Shown: positions 49,446 through 62,514, counted from the stretch's first letter. The stretch is 64,000 bases of DNA from Brassica napus (GCF_020379485.1 NC_063446.1:14568471-14632470), one strand, 5' to 3'. Notes: generated from the letters alone by a model not told the origin. A program made the numbers and translations.

Positions 49446-51488
49446 ATGGCACAACTCCCTCCTCAAATCCCCAACATGACACCACATTGGCCTGACTTTT
49501 CCCAAAAACTCTCTCATTTTTCCACCGCAGCCGCGTCATCCGCCGTACAAAACCCATCATGGGTCGATGAGTTCCTAGACTTCTCAGCGTGTAGCCGCGG
49601 CAATCACCGTCGTTCTATAAGCGATTCCATCGCTTTCCTCGAAGCTCCAATCGTCACAAGCCATATGGAAGAACACAACTTCGATAAGTTCGACGACGAG
49701 CAGTTCATGTCCATGTTCACGGAGGACGACGATGACTTACGTAATAATCGTTCCCATAACAACAAGAATGTGGGACCCAGTGGCTGTTCCTTGAACACAT
49801 CCACGCAGGCCGATCATAAGAGCTTTAACGACGATGAAGAACCGCCGTCCGATCATTATATGAAAGATAATAATAACAACCGTAACGACGAGGTCCGGAG
49901 CCAATGCAAGACGGAGCCTGAGGACGGTACGGCGTCGAGTAACAACTCCGGCGATAGCTCCAGCAACAGAATTATTGATCCCAAAAGGGTTAAGAGGTAA
50001 AAATTTATTCATAATCATGGTATTATACTGCAAAACCGAAGATCATGCATGCACGTACAAATTTTAACTGAGATTAGGCTCATTATTATTTGAAGTTACT
50101 AAACTTAAGCCTCTTATACTTCGCCAAAGTAAGATTTTCTAGAAATTTCAAGTTTAGATTATACTTAATGTTTTACTATTTAATTACTATTTATTTTTCA
50201 ATGCATTTTCCAATAACTATTCACCAATAAAATTTAATCAATTCAATAATGTTTCTCAAAAATATACATAAGTACCTTAAAAATATAGAAAATGACTTTA
50301 AAAATATAGAAAATGTATTTTTGTGGAACAAGAATAAACTCTAAAAAATCTTACTTTCGGAAGCGAAAAGAGTACTACTATTTAATTAAAATCCTTCAAA
50401 ATTTTGTAAAATTCATGTTTATGAAATAAATGAAATTAATTATTCATTAAAGGTCATTAATCGGTCTAAATTTTAACATGAGAGCTTTAACGGAGAAATC
50501 ACTTAGCAAATAATTGTATAGTTTTAACATGAGAGTTAGAATGCAAAAAACTATTTCGCAAATAATAGTATAGATATAATTTTTTTTGGTAAAAAGTATA
50601 GATATAATTTACATTTATACTTTGAGTATATGTCCTAATATTCCAATGTACAAAATTAAATAAGTTAATAATCATTACTGAAAATTGGCATCACCTTTTT
50701 CTTTGTGAAAGTGTAAAAATTTAGCATCAACGACCACAACAATAATTATTTCAACTGAATAATCATTTGGAATGGTTCTACAGAATATTAGCAAATCGGC
50801 AATCAGCACAGAGATCAAGGGTGAGGAAACTGCAATATATATCAGAGCTCGAACGTAGCGTCACTTCATTGCAGGTACATTAACACTCTTATAGCTTTTT
50901 AAAAAAATAAACAATTTGTTATGATTGTAACCTTGCATCTCTTGTTAAAAAATGATTTTAAAGTCGGAAGTATCAGTGTTATCGCCAAGAGTCGCGTTCT
51001 TGGATCACCAGCGTCTGCTTCTCAACGTCGACAACAGCGCTCTCAAGCAACGAATCGCTGCTTTAGCTCAAGACAAGATTTTCAAAGACGGTAAGTTCCT
51101 CTTTTTAATTTCTTACATCGATTAATGTGTATGATAAATGTGTTAGCTTTAATTACATCTATGCAATGAATGTCTTTGTGTGTCTGATAAATATTCTTTA
51201 TATGCGTTTTCCTTTTCTTTTTTCGTCGAGGTTTTAATTTATATAGCACTGTCAATATATAAGCAGGCCCAATCATTTTCGTTCTTTAGAGGGAATTGCT
51301 AACAAAACGTTTTTTAAAAATAATAATGATTTGCAGCACATCAAGAATCATTGAAGAGGGAAATAGAGAGACTTCGACAAGTGTATCAACAACAAAGTTT
51401 CAAGAAAATGGAGAATGCAAATCATTCACCGGAGACAGGAGTCGACATAAAGCTGTCTATTGAAAAAGAGCAGATGCTCAACATCTAA
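49446..51488 (+). CDS. bZIP34: bZIP transcription factor, bZIP34 type
   Basis: Four exons join in frame: 49446-49996, 50784-50874, 50964-51090 and 51337-51488, giving 306 aa. The N-terminal two-thirds are acidic and Asn/Ser-rich (MAQLPPQIPNMTPHWPDF, EEHNFDKFDDEQFMSMF). The basic region KRVKRILANRQSAQRSR spans exons 1 and 2 with the N188-x7-R196 signature. A leucine zipper follows (LQYISELERSVTSLQ, then LSPRVAFLDHQRLLLNVDN). The group (bZIP34/bZIP61) is nuclear and linked to pollen wall and lipid development. From memory a Pro in this subgroup's zipper limits homodimerisation; here the sequence is SEVSVLSPRVAF. I use ATG 49446 because it gives the family N-terminus. Gene order supports the At2g42380 orthologue. 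Confidence 0.93.
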
Positions 51489-52470
51489 TAACTCGTTATA
51501 ATCAACAAGATATATACTCATTTTTCTTTGCAAAGTTCTTGACTGTTAAATTACTTTCGGTCAAAAAATTTAGTAGATGATATTATGCTTATCACATATT
51601 GTAAGGGGTTAATGGAAGGGAAATAATCAGTTGTTGTTTGTAAAAAGAACTAGTTGATTTATTTTTAATAGTGCAGGGAATTAATGATTTGTGTACTAAT
51701 TAAGATTCATTCTAGATAGTTATTTTCATCATTTTCTACTCTATATTACATTTCTTTTTTTTAGACGTTTACTCTATATTACATTTCTTCTAGCAAAACA
51801 TAATTAAGCATTGTCTCAGTTTTGATTAGATAGGTTAAACAAGAACTATGTTGAACAATTAAACAAAAGGAGGAACGCGTGTGGACACATCTGAAGGCTA
51901 AGGTGCGAGTTCACGTGAAGTGTTCTTGAACTGGACCACTACTACGTTCTCGTTACATGATATGTCTTTCATTTAGATTCGGCTTTTAATTAAGTTTCTT
52001 TAAACAATATAGGACCAGACAACTGACAATGAAATAATATCATTTTAACAGTTATGTTTTCGTTTTTGAAATTTAATGGTTCTAAATGATAAGAGATGCT
52101 TTGACCAAAAAAATAAAGATATGAGATGCTCAACTAGTTAACAAACAAAGGCCCGCCCATAAGCTTGAGAATTTAATTTTAACGAGGAGCACAACCATTG
52201 TTACTTTTTTGTTTTTGGTGTTAGTCAACACGTACCAACTCTGCAGAGAAAAGATTGAAATTTTGTGGATTGGAGTAGTGTTCATAAGATATGGTTTGAT
52301 CGCTACTACTACAATCGCTGACTAACGTCTACAAACCCTACATAGATTTCAAAAATACTATTCTATTGAGAAACTACTAAAGCTACTAGGTAGCTTTAAC
52401 TTGAAACACAAGACATGATTCGATTCCCTTGTGCCATGAAAATAATCTTTGAGGAGATACATAACTGTTG
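51489..52470. other. Intergenic region between bZIP34 and the STIPL2-like remnant
   Basis: bZIP34 3' flank, then AT-rich DNA with a short duplication of ACTCTATATTACATTTCTT at about 51740-51790. No gene is seen. Confidence 0.4.
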
Positions 52471-53540
52471 ATGCCGTTTACAGTTATAGCAACGAAAGAG
52501 AACAATGATGCACACTTGTCTGGTTTAGACAAGGTTCAGGAGAAGAAGCCTGTTTGGAAAGAGAAGAAGAAAGCAAGGAAGGAAGTTTATAAAAATGCAG
52601 ATGAGTTACCGGAGAAGAATCAAGAAGTGGGTTTTGGTTTTCAGAAGATCATTATTGATATGCGAGGACCACAACCACGGTTCGTGAACATGAGTTTGGA
52701 AGATTTAGACCACGACTTGAGTCTTAATTATTATTGTTGATTTGGCCAAGCATGAGATTCACAAGATTGATAGGGATTTAAGTAACGAGAAAGAATCAGC
52801 CTTGAGCTTGCAGCAAGACAAGGAGATGTTTATAAAGGAGGAAGAGAAACAGCAAAAGCAGTTTCACAACTTGGTATATATTGCAGAGAAAATAGACCGA
52901 AGTGAGTTGGAGATTGCGTCTAGGAATTTTACATCGGATTCATTAGCCAATAATTAATGTGTTGTTTGCTCACTGGCCTTGCCTCTCTTTTACCAGGATG
53001 TTTCAGTGTTGGGACCCTCTTACTGATCCAGCGCCATGGTGTTGAGGCTATTATCTTCCTGGAAAATGCTGCTGGATACCTCCACGGCCTATAGCCAGCC
53101 TGTCTCAGAGGTAATCTTAGCTCATCTGAGAAGGTCAGTCATCAATACTTGGGAACCTAGAGACCCTGAGCAAATGCTGAGGTTTATAGAAACATGGGGA
53201 GAATTGCTACCTTCACCTATTGTGAAGACGGTTTTGGACACAATAGTTCTGCCAAAACTGTTAACGGCAATTGAATCTTGGGACCAACGTTTAGAAACAG
53301 TTCCCATCCATGTTTGGTTCATCCATGGCTGCCACTGCTTGGTCAGAAGCTGGAAGGTGTGTGTATCAGATCATTGATCATTCTGATGAAATTTAGTAAT
53401 CTTCTTGATGCTTGGCATCCTAGTGATGATTCTTCTGTCCACATTGTTCTTTCCCTTTGGAAGACTCTTTTTGATGCTTCAAGCTGGGAGAAGCTTATGC
53501 GTCGTTGCATAGTTCCCAACTCCGGAGAGACGATAATTTA
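52471..53540 (+). pseudogene. Decayed STIPL2/TFIP11-like (tuftelin-interacting) splicing factor gene
   Basis: Fragments in three frames match the middle of plant TFIP11/NTR1 homologues in order. 52471-52740: VWKEKKKARKEVYKN, IIDMRGPQPRFVNMS, then stop. 52742-52957: [29 protein letters not shown], then stop. 53036-53377: [17 protein letters not shown] text, [34 protein letters not shown]. 53278-53541: [38 protein letters not shown]. The family functions in spliceosome disassembly with Prp43. The N-terminal G-patch region is missing and several frameshifts and stops interrupt the rest, so this is a pseudogene. Gene order suggests At2g42330 (STIPL2). Confidence 0.8.
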
Positions 53541-53562
53541 GACCGGTTTGATTGGGTTATGG

Positions 53563-53861
53563 TAGGGCGGGCAAATAACCTGAAACCGAAAAACCAAACC
53601 AAACCCGATCCGAAAAACTAGTACCGAATCCGGTCCAAAATTGATTAAATATCCAAAGGGGTTCAAAATTTTGGTATTTAGAGAACAAAAACCGAACCTG
53701 ACCCGAACCAAAATATTTCGGGTACCCGAATGTATCCGAAATAGATTTATATACCTAAATATATTAATTATTTTTAGATTTAATGTATATATTAAAAACA
53801 TTCAAAATATATAAGATACTTTAAGTTGTCCAAAATATTTGAAAACATATATAAATAATCA
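53563..53861. mobile_element. Truncated hAT-like MITE ending at the duplication junction
   Basis: The left end TAGGGCGGGCAAATAACC and internal words such as CCCGAACC and CGGGTACCCG match the hAT-like MITE class seen at 38589. The element is cut off at about 53861, where unit 2 begins, so the junction lies inside it. Confidence 0.65.
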
Positions 53862-56309
53862 ACATTGAAATTTAAAAGGCCCGTAAAAGTATAATGCCTC
53901 ACTTTTCCTAATAAATAACTAGATTTTGATTCTCATATCTATCCGGTTAATTTTATTTTATAAAAGATATAATTTTTATATTATATTTTGTGTATAATCA
54001 TTTTTGATAATATAATATTATGATTTTAAAATAACAAATAGATCATATATAATTGTAGATATAAAGTTTAACATATGTTAACAATTTTATTTTTTTATAT
54101 ATAAATATTACATATATTATTCACGAATTTTAATTCTTATAAATAGTAAATGATATTTTAATTTCTTTAAACGGCGAATGATATTTTATTTATTTATTTA
54201 AATAAAATTATTATTTTTAATTATGTTAACTTACCAATTTAATATAATTTTTATATTTAATTCTTGTTATTTCTATTTTAATATAATATACACCATAATT
54301 ATGAAATTTATTAAAAAATAGCATATAATTTTATTTTATTTTTATATAAAAATTATTTAAAATTAATTTATACTAATATTATATTATTAATTATGAAATT
54401 AACTAATACATTAATTAAAATATTTAAAAACTTTTGTAAAATTTGGTTATATCTTTTTCAACAGATTTTATGATGACTAAAGGTGAAATCTAAATTCACG
54501 GTTAAAACTGATTTATTATTAATGTTTTTATAATTATTTAGATTTCTTATAGATTTTATATGTCTAATAAATTAGTGTAAATAATCAAATAGATGTGATT
54601 GATTACATAGACCTAGTATGACTATTTTATACTCCCTCCATTTCATAATAGATAAAATTTTGGTTCTTTTTACACATATTAAGAAATTATCTTTTCTAAA
54701 CAAAAAAAATCATAGATATATAATTTAAAACTAATTTATTTAATTATAAACAAAAATAATAAAAACACAAATTGGTTACACGGTTTTTGATAAAGTTAAA
54801 ATTACCAAGATATGTGAAAATATCATCTATTGTGAAACAAAACAGCCATTTAAAACATCTTCTATATTAAAACGGAAAGAATAGTAGATAAAAATTGTAT
54901 TTTTCTTTTAATAGAGAATATATAGACCATAATTATGAAATTTATAAACAAAAAATAGCATATAATTTTATTTTGTTTTGTTTTGTATAAAAATGTATTT
55001 AAAATTAATTTATAGTAACATTATAATATTAATTACGAAATTAATTAATACATTAACTAGAAAATATTTAATTTTTTTTTGTACAATTTGGTTCGATTTT
55101 TTTTAACAGATTTTATGATAACTAAAAGTAAAATTGAAATTTACGGTTAAAATTGATTTATTATTAATGTTCTTATAATTATTTAGATTCTCTTAGAAAT
55201 TTTATATGTTTAGTAAATTAATGCAAATAATCAATAGATGTAGAACAAATTTATTCGATATTCACACGGCCTGGGAAAAAAACTGTGAGGTCAGTCCCGC
55301 GAGCAAATGAGTTAAACAAGCCGCACGTGTGTTATTTCAACGGTCAAACAATTTGATTGTACTTAAGAGTTAAGACACGGGCCCACGTGCGTTAAGAAGT
55401 ACTGCCGCTTCAACTTTCAATCTATTTGACAAGCTGACAATAGTTCGTGTTTATTCTCTGTCAGTTTACCCGTCGTCTGTAATTGTTTCTATAAATAATA
55501 CTAATATAGATGATCCCTGATAATCAGAATAACTTTTCTACATCCGATTAATCCTCGATCATCATTTCTTTTCATTTATAGGTTTTGTTTTTAATGTATT
55601 TCAGAGTTTTATATATGCTTCGTTTAAATATGATTAATAATCATATATACGTTTCTTGATGAATGTCTTAAGTGGTGAAATTATGCTTTGACCATGCTCT
55701 TTTCATCGGTTCTATAAAATACTATTAGGAAGGGTTAATAACTTTGGTCTTTGGTAATGGGCTCGAAGAGTTCGGATATCATTTAATAATCATACACATC
55801 CATAAACGGCTTAACTAAGAATAGGCATTCGCCGAATCATTGTTCACAAGTCGCAACCATAATGAATTTTGATCAGAAATTTGGTTTGGAAATGTGTTTA
55901 ATCATAAACCATTTCCATGTGTTACCACCTAATCCATATCATACTTTTAAAATATCTTGAGATGGACGAGAATGCATTTTAATAACCAGCGGAATGATCT
56001 AGTATATTAATTGCTCTTAACTTATGCAAAAGTAATCTATTTTTTTCCTAAGCTGTTAATCTTCAATGTGATAAGATGTTGCACTGTTTTCTCAAAAAAA
56101 AAAGATAAGATGTTACACTGTCCACATTTTCTAATCGTCATACATGTCGAAGCAACCAATATTTTGATATGATAAATGATAAAAGTAATTAACTAATGAA
56201 GTGACACATTTTACTAAGTATACGGTTAGCATGCCAAATGTTACACAAAAATAAATACTCATAATACACGTAACCCGTTGTTACTTGTTAGTAACTGTCA
56301 AACTAATTA

Positions 56310-57285
56310 GGTGATGATTGTTTGGGGTAGTTTTTAGTTTTTGTTTTTGGTTTTTAGATTTTGGTTTTAATTTTTAATTTTTAGTTTTTGGTTTTTACCT
56401 TTTAATTTTTGATTTTCAACTTTTTGTTTTGGATTTTTCGTTTTTAGATTTTGATTTTGATTTTGGTTTTTGGTTTTGCTGTAGTTTTTAAGTTTTTCAA
56501 AAAAGAAAATAATACGTTATTTTAAATTAATACAAATAAATACAAATAAAACATTTAGAAGTTACTATTAAAATTGATTAAAATATTGTGATTCTTATTC
56601 AAAACATAAAAATACATCAACATGTTTTTAATTACTATATTTTAAAAAAAACTTACATTATACTAAAATATAAATCAAAAATATATCTAAATTATTTTTA
56701 TTTTTTAAAACTTGAATGGAAACTTTTTATTTTAAAAATTAATATATTATATTTGGTTATTAAAAAATATTTTGTGTTTTTATATTTTTAGTTATTTTTG
56801 AATGTCTAATAATTATTAAAATTATTCAACAATTCTATTTATAGAATGTAATAACTAATTTTTACGATTAATTTACAATTAGTTAATATTATAAATAAAT
56901 ATCTAAATTTATTTTACAGATATGAAATAAAAATAAATGATTTCACATTATTAAAACAAAATTACTTAAACAAAAAGATAGAAAGTATATACATATAATG
57001 GTCATGTATTTTATATTGATATTTACAAAAATAAGAAAAAAATATATATGAAAAGTAATCGTACACTTTGCAAAACCACCAAAACATGGCTTTTGGTTTT
57101 TCTTTGAAATTTGGTCAAAACATCTAAAAACTAGTTTCCATACTTTATAGGAAAGCTTTTTTGTCAAAATCTTGATTGGTTTAAAACTAATATTTTGAGG
57201 GAATCAAAAACTTGATTGGATAGAAAATGGTTTTTGAAGAAACAAAAACCAAAAACTAATCTAGAAACCGAAAACAATCAACCTC
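56310..57285. mobile_element. Harbinger-like element present only in unit 2
   Basis: Ends GGTGATGATTGTTTGGGG and, inverted, GAGGTTGATTGTTTTCGG. TTA is duplicated at 56307-56309 and 57286-57288; unit 1 has the single-copy site AACTAATTAACC at about 38037-38047. The body is AT-rich with TTTTTGG/CCAAAAA words near the ends. No transposase is present. Confidence 0.82.
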
Positions 57286-57804
57286 TTAACCTGGTGGAAG
57301 TTTTCATCTCTTAAAAAATGTCTACGTGAAGTATTTGATCAAATGATCAGGTGCTTAATTAAACTTATTTTTAAATCTTAAAAAAAACTTTGTTTAAAAT
57401 GCTTGATTAGATTACCTCGAGAACACAAAAAGTCCTTTTTCAAACAGTTCTAGTGACTTTAAGTGTGGACAACAACCGAAGCTTCTTACTGGGAGGATGG
57501 GGTTAGAATTAGATGGGATTATTTAGAGTTTGCAAAGCAAAACTAATTGAATTTAGTTGAAAATATGGCATACAATTTAGGGGACACTTTGTCTAACAGG
57601 ACCGCTACAACTTATGGGGGATTGGTGCTAGCCTAATTAACTAGACAATGCTTAGTTAATGTTAGGTAAACATGTTTATTAAATGTAATATTAAAGCGTG
57701 GTCCATTATATATTAATAAATATATAGAAAAATGATTTTCGCTGATTTGTTTCTCTGACAGACAATCATAACATCAGTCCCTCCTATGTTCTTCAAGTGT
57801 TTTA

Positions 57805-58032
57805 GTATCTTTTACTCCTTCCGTTCTAGAAATTAAGATATTTTAGATTTTTTACTTGTTTCACAAAGATATATTTTCTATATGTTTAAGGTATTTTTTA
57901 TACTTTTAAAAAACATTAAATGAAAATATTTGAATTGATTAAATTTTATTGGTGAAAAATTATTGGAAAATGTTTAATAAAGTAAAGTAAAAATTAAATT
58001 ATAAACAGTCTTACTTTCGGGAACAGAAAAAG
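57805..58032. mobile_element. TA-flanked MITE present only in unit 2
   Basis: A 228-bp insertion flanked by TA (57803-57804 and 58033-58034). Unit 1 reads TTTTAAGAGATTTG at the empty site near 39918. The inner ends CTCCTTCCGTTC and GGGAACAGAAAAAG are imperfect inverted repeats, as in Stowaway/mariner-type MITEs. Confidence 0.7.
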
Positions 58033-58185
58033 TAAGAGATTTGTTTTATCAACAGTCTTATTTCTTCTTTATTTATTCATGCCTTATAAAATTAAAGTAT
58101 ATATCTAAAATAAAGTAGAATTAATTCATATTGGTTTTTATATGAAATTATACTTTATTCGTATTGTTATATGTTTACCCTGTAA

Positions 58186-59172
58186 CTAGGATAAGATTTG
58201 CGCTTTGCGCATGTGAGTTTATTTGTATATATTATCGACAATTTTTATATATTTGATCATTTTATTTATATATATTTACAATATTTTTTTTTGTTATTAT
58301 ATTTTTTTTCCTGATAGACCGGATCAATTTTTATTAAAAATTGTGGAACTAAACTATAATTAATATATCATGGGCTGATCGGATTGAACATTAAATAAAT
58401 TATAACACAAAAACCTTATTTTTTTTCCACCGAACACATTCTTGAAAAAAGTGAATAATATTGTTTTCACATTTGAATTATTTTGACATTTATCTTCCAT
58501 ATGGTTTGAAAAGTTTCATATCAACCATTGAATTGATACATCTCATTTTAATGCTTTTAGTCGTATGCTTAAGAAAAACTTACATTTTTGTAATTTAAAT
58601 TCGTTTAAAAAAATTTAAAATATAACATATAAGAAAAGATCTTATATATAAGAAAAATATAATTTATAAGGTTTCCTCATTTTTACAATTTAAATTTGTT
58701 TTAAAAAAATTAAAATATAACATATACGTTTTTTTCATTTTTGTAATTTAAAATCATTTTAAAATATTCAAAATATAACATATAAGAAAAAAATCTAATT
58801 TTTTTATTATATGGTTAATGTGATTGTTTAATTTTTTTTCAATAATATAAATTTATATAAAATAAAGAAGGATGCAAAAATTGTTATTAAATCTTTATTA
58901 TTCATAGTCATTAATTGTCATATATATGTTAATCATATTAGGTAATTCCGTAGCTTTTATTTAAGGGAAGAATACATGGTTCTTATATTTTGGGTTAATA
59001 TAATATTCTCTAGTAATTGGATTTAGACCAACTTTTTTTCCAATTGATTCTTAAACTGACACGTAAGCTAAATTGTCATCCTAATTAAGTGACACTAAAA
59101 GAAGATCTCTTTTTAATTAATACAAACTTAAGGTACAACTTTTTAAAAGATCCTCAATTAATATATTGGGGA
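58186..59172 (-). mobile_element. Non-autonomous Helitron present only in unit 2
   Basis: On the minus strand it starts TCCCCAATATATTAATT after an A and ends with hairpin GCGCAAAGCGC, a short spacer and CTAG before T. Unit 1 has the uninterrupted target GTAATATTGTTTAG at 40071/40072. There is no target duplication, as expected. It is 987 bp with no genes. Confidence 0.9.
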
Positions 59173-59304
59173 TATTGTTTAACCTAGAGAAGCCAAAAAG
59201 AAATCGTTAGTTGACAAGCATATACACAGCCCATCAATATAAAGATGTAAGAAAATGTCTTTCTTGAGGTTTAAATTAGTTTACAATTGTTCACGCTGGA
59301 TTTG

Positions 59305-59613
59305 TGATGCAGAGAGATATTTGGAAAATATCTATTATTATGTTATTATTTATATTTAATTGATAAAATAATTATCGTAGTGTTTATCTAGGGTTTTATG
59401 GTTTTCTTATAAATAGCCGGTAAGGTCTAGAGTTGTATTCAGGTTATTGATATTGATATTTTATAAAGATTTTTTGTTAAGCACTGAGAAAAGTATTCTC
59501 AACCTTGTTTTCGGTAGATCGGTGGATCTCAACGAGTTCAAAAAAAATAACATTTTCTAGATAATCTCAGAATCAATAGGTTAGTTGTGTTATCCGTAGC
59601 TTCCGCTACATCA
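59305..59613 (+). mobile_element. Solo LTR present only in unit 2
   Basis: A 309-bp sequence beginning TGATGCAG and ending CTACATCA, with short inverted ends TGATG/CATCA. The flanks ATTTG (59300-59304) and ACTTG (59614-59618) are a 5-bp target duplication with one change. Unit 1 reads GGACTTACCC at the empty site near 40198. TATAAATAG within it (about 59410) could be the LTR TATA box. Confidence 0.8.
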
Positions 59614-59624
59614 ACTTGCCCCTT

Positions 59625-62369
59625 CACTACAAGAAAACAACGGCATACTGAGGGAAAAAATCGTCGGTATGTCGTCGGAATAACGCTATTCCGACGACAT
59701 ACCGACGAAAAAAATCCTCGGAAATAACTCCTCGAAAATTCATATTTCCTCGGAAATCCCTCGGAAATTTCCGACGGAATTCCGAGGAAACCCTATTTCC
59801 TCGGAATTTCCGAGGACCACAAGTTCGTCGGAAATTGCTCGGAATATTCCGAGGAAGATGTCGTCGGAATATTCCGAGGGATAAACTTCCTCGGAATATT
59901 TCCAAAATTAAAAAAAAAATTTATAAATTTATTTTTTTAAATTGAAATTCGAAAATATAAAATTAAAATTGAAATAGAAAACATATTTAAAATACAAAAA
60001 ATAATAAAATAGTTTTTATAAATAAAAAAAATGTTTTATAAATACAAAATTAGTTTTAATAAATATGAAATCATCTTTTTATAAATACAAAATAGTTTTT
60101 ATAAATACAAAAAATAATAAAAGAGTGTTTATAAATCAAAAAATGTTTTATAAATACAAAATTAGTTTTATAAATATAAATATTTTTATAGATATGAAAT
60201 CATCTTTTTATAAATACAAAATAGTTTTTATAAATACAAAAAATAATAAAATAGTGTTTTTAAATCAAAAAAAAATATTTTATAAATACAAAATTAATTT
60301 TAAAATATGAAATCATCTTTTATAAATCCAAAAATTGAATTTATATACAAAGAACGGTTGGTATATTTAAAAATAGTTTTTATAAATACAAAAATAAAAA
60401 AAATAGTGTTTATAAATAAAAAAAATGTTTTATAAATACAAAATTAGTTTTAATAAATATAAATATTTTAATAAATATGAAATCATCTTTTATAAATCCA
60501 AAAATCGAATTTATATACAAAAAACGTTTTGTAAAATCGAATTTATATAGAAAAAACGTTTTGTAAATACAAAAATAATGAACAATTTATAAAAAAAGTT
60601 CTAAATCAATTCAACACAACCAAATCACAATTCTAAACCTATTACACAACAAATCACAATCCTAACCAATCACCCTAACAAAAATCTATCAAAAACCTTC
60701 TAAAATCATCAAATCAACTTAAAAACCTAACAAATAGGACCTAAGAGAGTGGGATAGGGTCCTTACATGATTTGCAAGGGAATGAAAAGGATTCGCCGGA
60801 GAGATCGTCGCGAGAGAAGGTGGAGAACGCCGGAAGGAGAGAGAGATCGCCGGAGAGGAAGAAGAGAGAAATGGGGAAGAAGAGAGAAATTGGGAAGAAG
60901 ATGCGTTTCAAGTTTATAAAACCTTGGGTCCGACAGATATTTTCCGTCGGAATTCCCTCAGTATTTCAATTTCAATTTTCGCGAAATATTTGGCGGCTTG
61001 TTTGCCCGGTTAAATGAAAATATTCCGAGGAAATTCCGACGGCCACTTAAATATCCGTCGGAATTTCCTCGGAATATTTTCATTAATTCGAGGAAAAAAA
61101 TATCCTGTGCATGTATTTCTATTAATTCCGAGGAAATTCCGAGGAACTAGTGTTTGGGGTTTCAAAACGTCAATTTTTTTTTTATAAACGCATCGATCGA
61201 TGTATATATATTCAAAAACGCATCGATCGATCACGTAGATGCACCGGGCCGTAAGAATGTGATCGATCGATGAGATTATCCCATCGATCGATTGAGGATA
61301 TCAAGTGTTCCTCGGAATATTCCGAGGAAATACCGAGGAACTAGTGTTTGGGGTTTCAAAACATCAATTTTTTTTGCCGTATTTCATTTCTTATACAATT
61401 GTAATGCATACCATTGAGGATTCTTTGTATAGATGAGCATAAACCATGAAATAAAAAATTTCAAAACGAATTGTAAGTATTCCCTTTACCGTTCATTAAA
61501 GTGTATAAGTGTTTCTCTTATGTTGTGGAGATTTCGTTCATACAATCGGAAAAGTGTTTATTATAGGGTAAGGAACAAATTTTTGACTTCATAATGAACG
61601 TAAGACCCTTAATAAGGGTTATATAGGTGTTATTCAAACCGCAAAACGTTGTTTTCGGTTTAAAAACCCTATTTCCTCGGAATTTCCTCGGAATATTCCG
61701 AGGGAATTCCGAGGAAACCCTCTTCTTCCTCGGAATTTCCTCGGAATATTCCGACGAAATTCCGAGGAACTAGTGTTTGGGGTTTCAAAACGTCAATTTT
61801 TTTTTATAAACGCATCGATCGATGTATATATATTCAAAAACGCATCGATCGATCACGTAGATGCACCGGGCCGTAAGAATGTGATCGATCGATGAGATTA
61901 TCCCATCGATCGATTGAGGATATCAAGTGTTCCTCGGAATTTCCTCGGAATATTCCGAGGAAATTCCGAGGAACTAGTGTTTGGGGTTTCAAAATCTCGA
62001 ATGTTTTTTTATAAACGGATCGATCGATGGATTTATGTCCAAAAACGCATCGATCGATCACTAAGATGGACCAAAGCGTAACAATGTGATCGATCGATGG
62101 GTATATGTCCAAAAACGCATCGATCGATCACTAGTTCGTCGGAATTTCCTCGGAATTTTGTAAAATCCCTATAATATTTCCTCGGAATTTCCTCGGAATA
62201 TTCCGACGGATTGATGTTTCCTCGGAATTCCGTCGGTATATTCCGAGGAAATTCCGAGGAAACCCAAATTTTGGGTTTCCTCGGAATTTCCTCGGAATTC
62301 CTCGGGAAATTCCGAGGATTTCATTTTCCGTCGGAATGTCCGTCAGAATACCGTTGTTTTCTTGTAGTG
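59625..62369. mobile_element. Non-autonomous CACTA (En/Spm) transposon present only in unit 2
   Basis: Perfect terminal inverted repeats CACTACAAGAAAACAACGG and its complement, flanked by CTT on both sides (59622-59624 and 62370-62372), a 3-bp target duplication. The subterminal regions are packed with inverted words such as TTCCTCGGAATATTCCGAGG. Three copies of a block with CGATCGATCG-type words occur near 61190, 61808 and 62015. The middle is a degenerate tandem array of TTTTATAAATACAAAAT words (about 60000-60560). Several short ORFs here are repeat-derived; no transposase is seen. Confidence 0.93.
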
Positions 62370-62482
62370 CTTTGTAAACTTAAATATTGATTACTTTGTT
62401 TTTTATGTTGACCTTTTACACCTTTCTTTGTTAAAGATGGTGTAAAGTCTGCTCTATCTTCACAAGAAATAAATATGTTCAC

Positions 62483-62486
<4 letters not shown>

Positions 62487-62514
<28 letters not shown>
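62487..62514. repeat. TA microsatellite
   Basis: A TA run longer than its counterpart near 40536-40547 in unit 1. Variable between the duplicates. Confidence 0.75.

Larger units (their letters stand above)
34583..53861. repeat. Unit 1 of a tandem segmental duplication (about 19.3 kb)
   Basis: From AACATTGAAATTTAAAAG at about 34583 the sequence aligns collinearly with the DNA from about 53862 onward, apart from transposon insertions and deletions. The two starts are 19.28 kb apart, which gives the unit length. Aligned blocks are 34583-37579, 38038-38240, about 39590-40255 and about 40465-42060 against 53862-56309, 57286-57480, 57490-59304 and about 62370-64000. Unit 1 contains LBD16, tRNA-Gly, bZIP34 and the STIPL2-like remnant. 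Confidence 0.88.

Noticed and set aside
60065..61234. Several ORFs inside the CACTA element
   Set aside because: Lys/Phe/Ile or Arg/Glu-rich translations of tandem words; none has transposase motifs.
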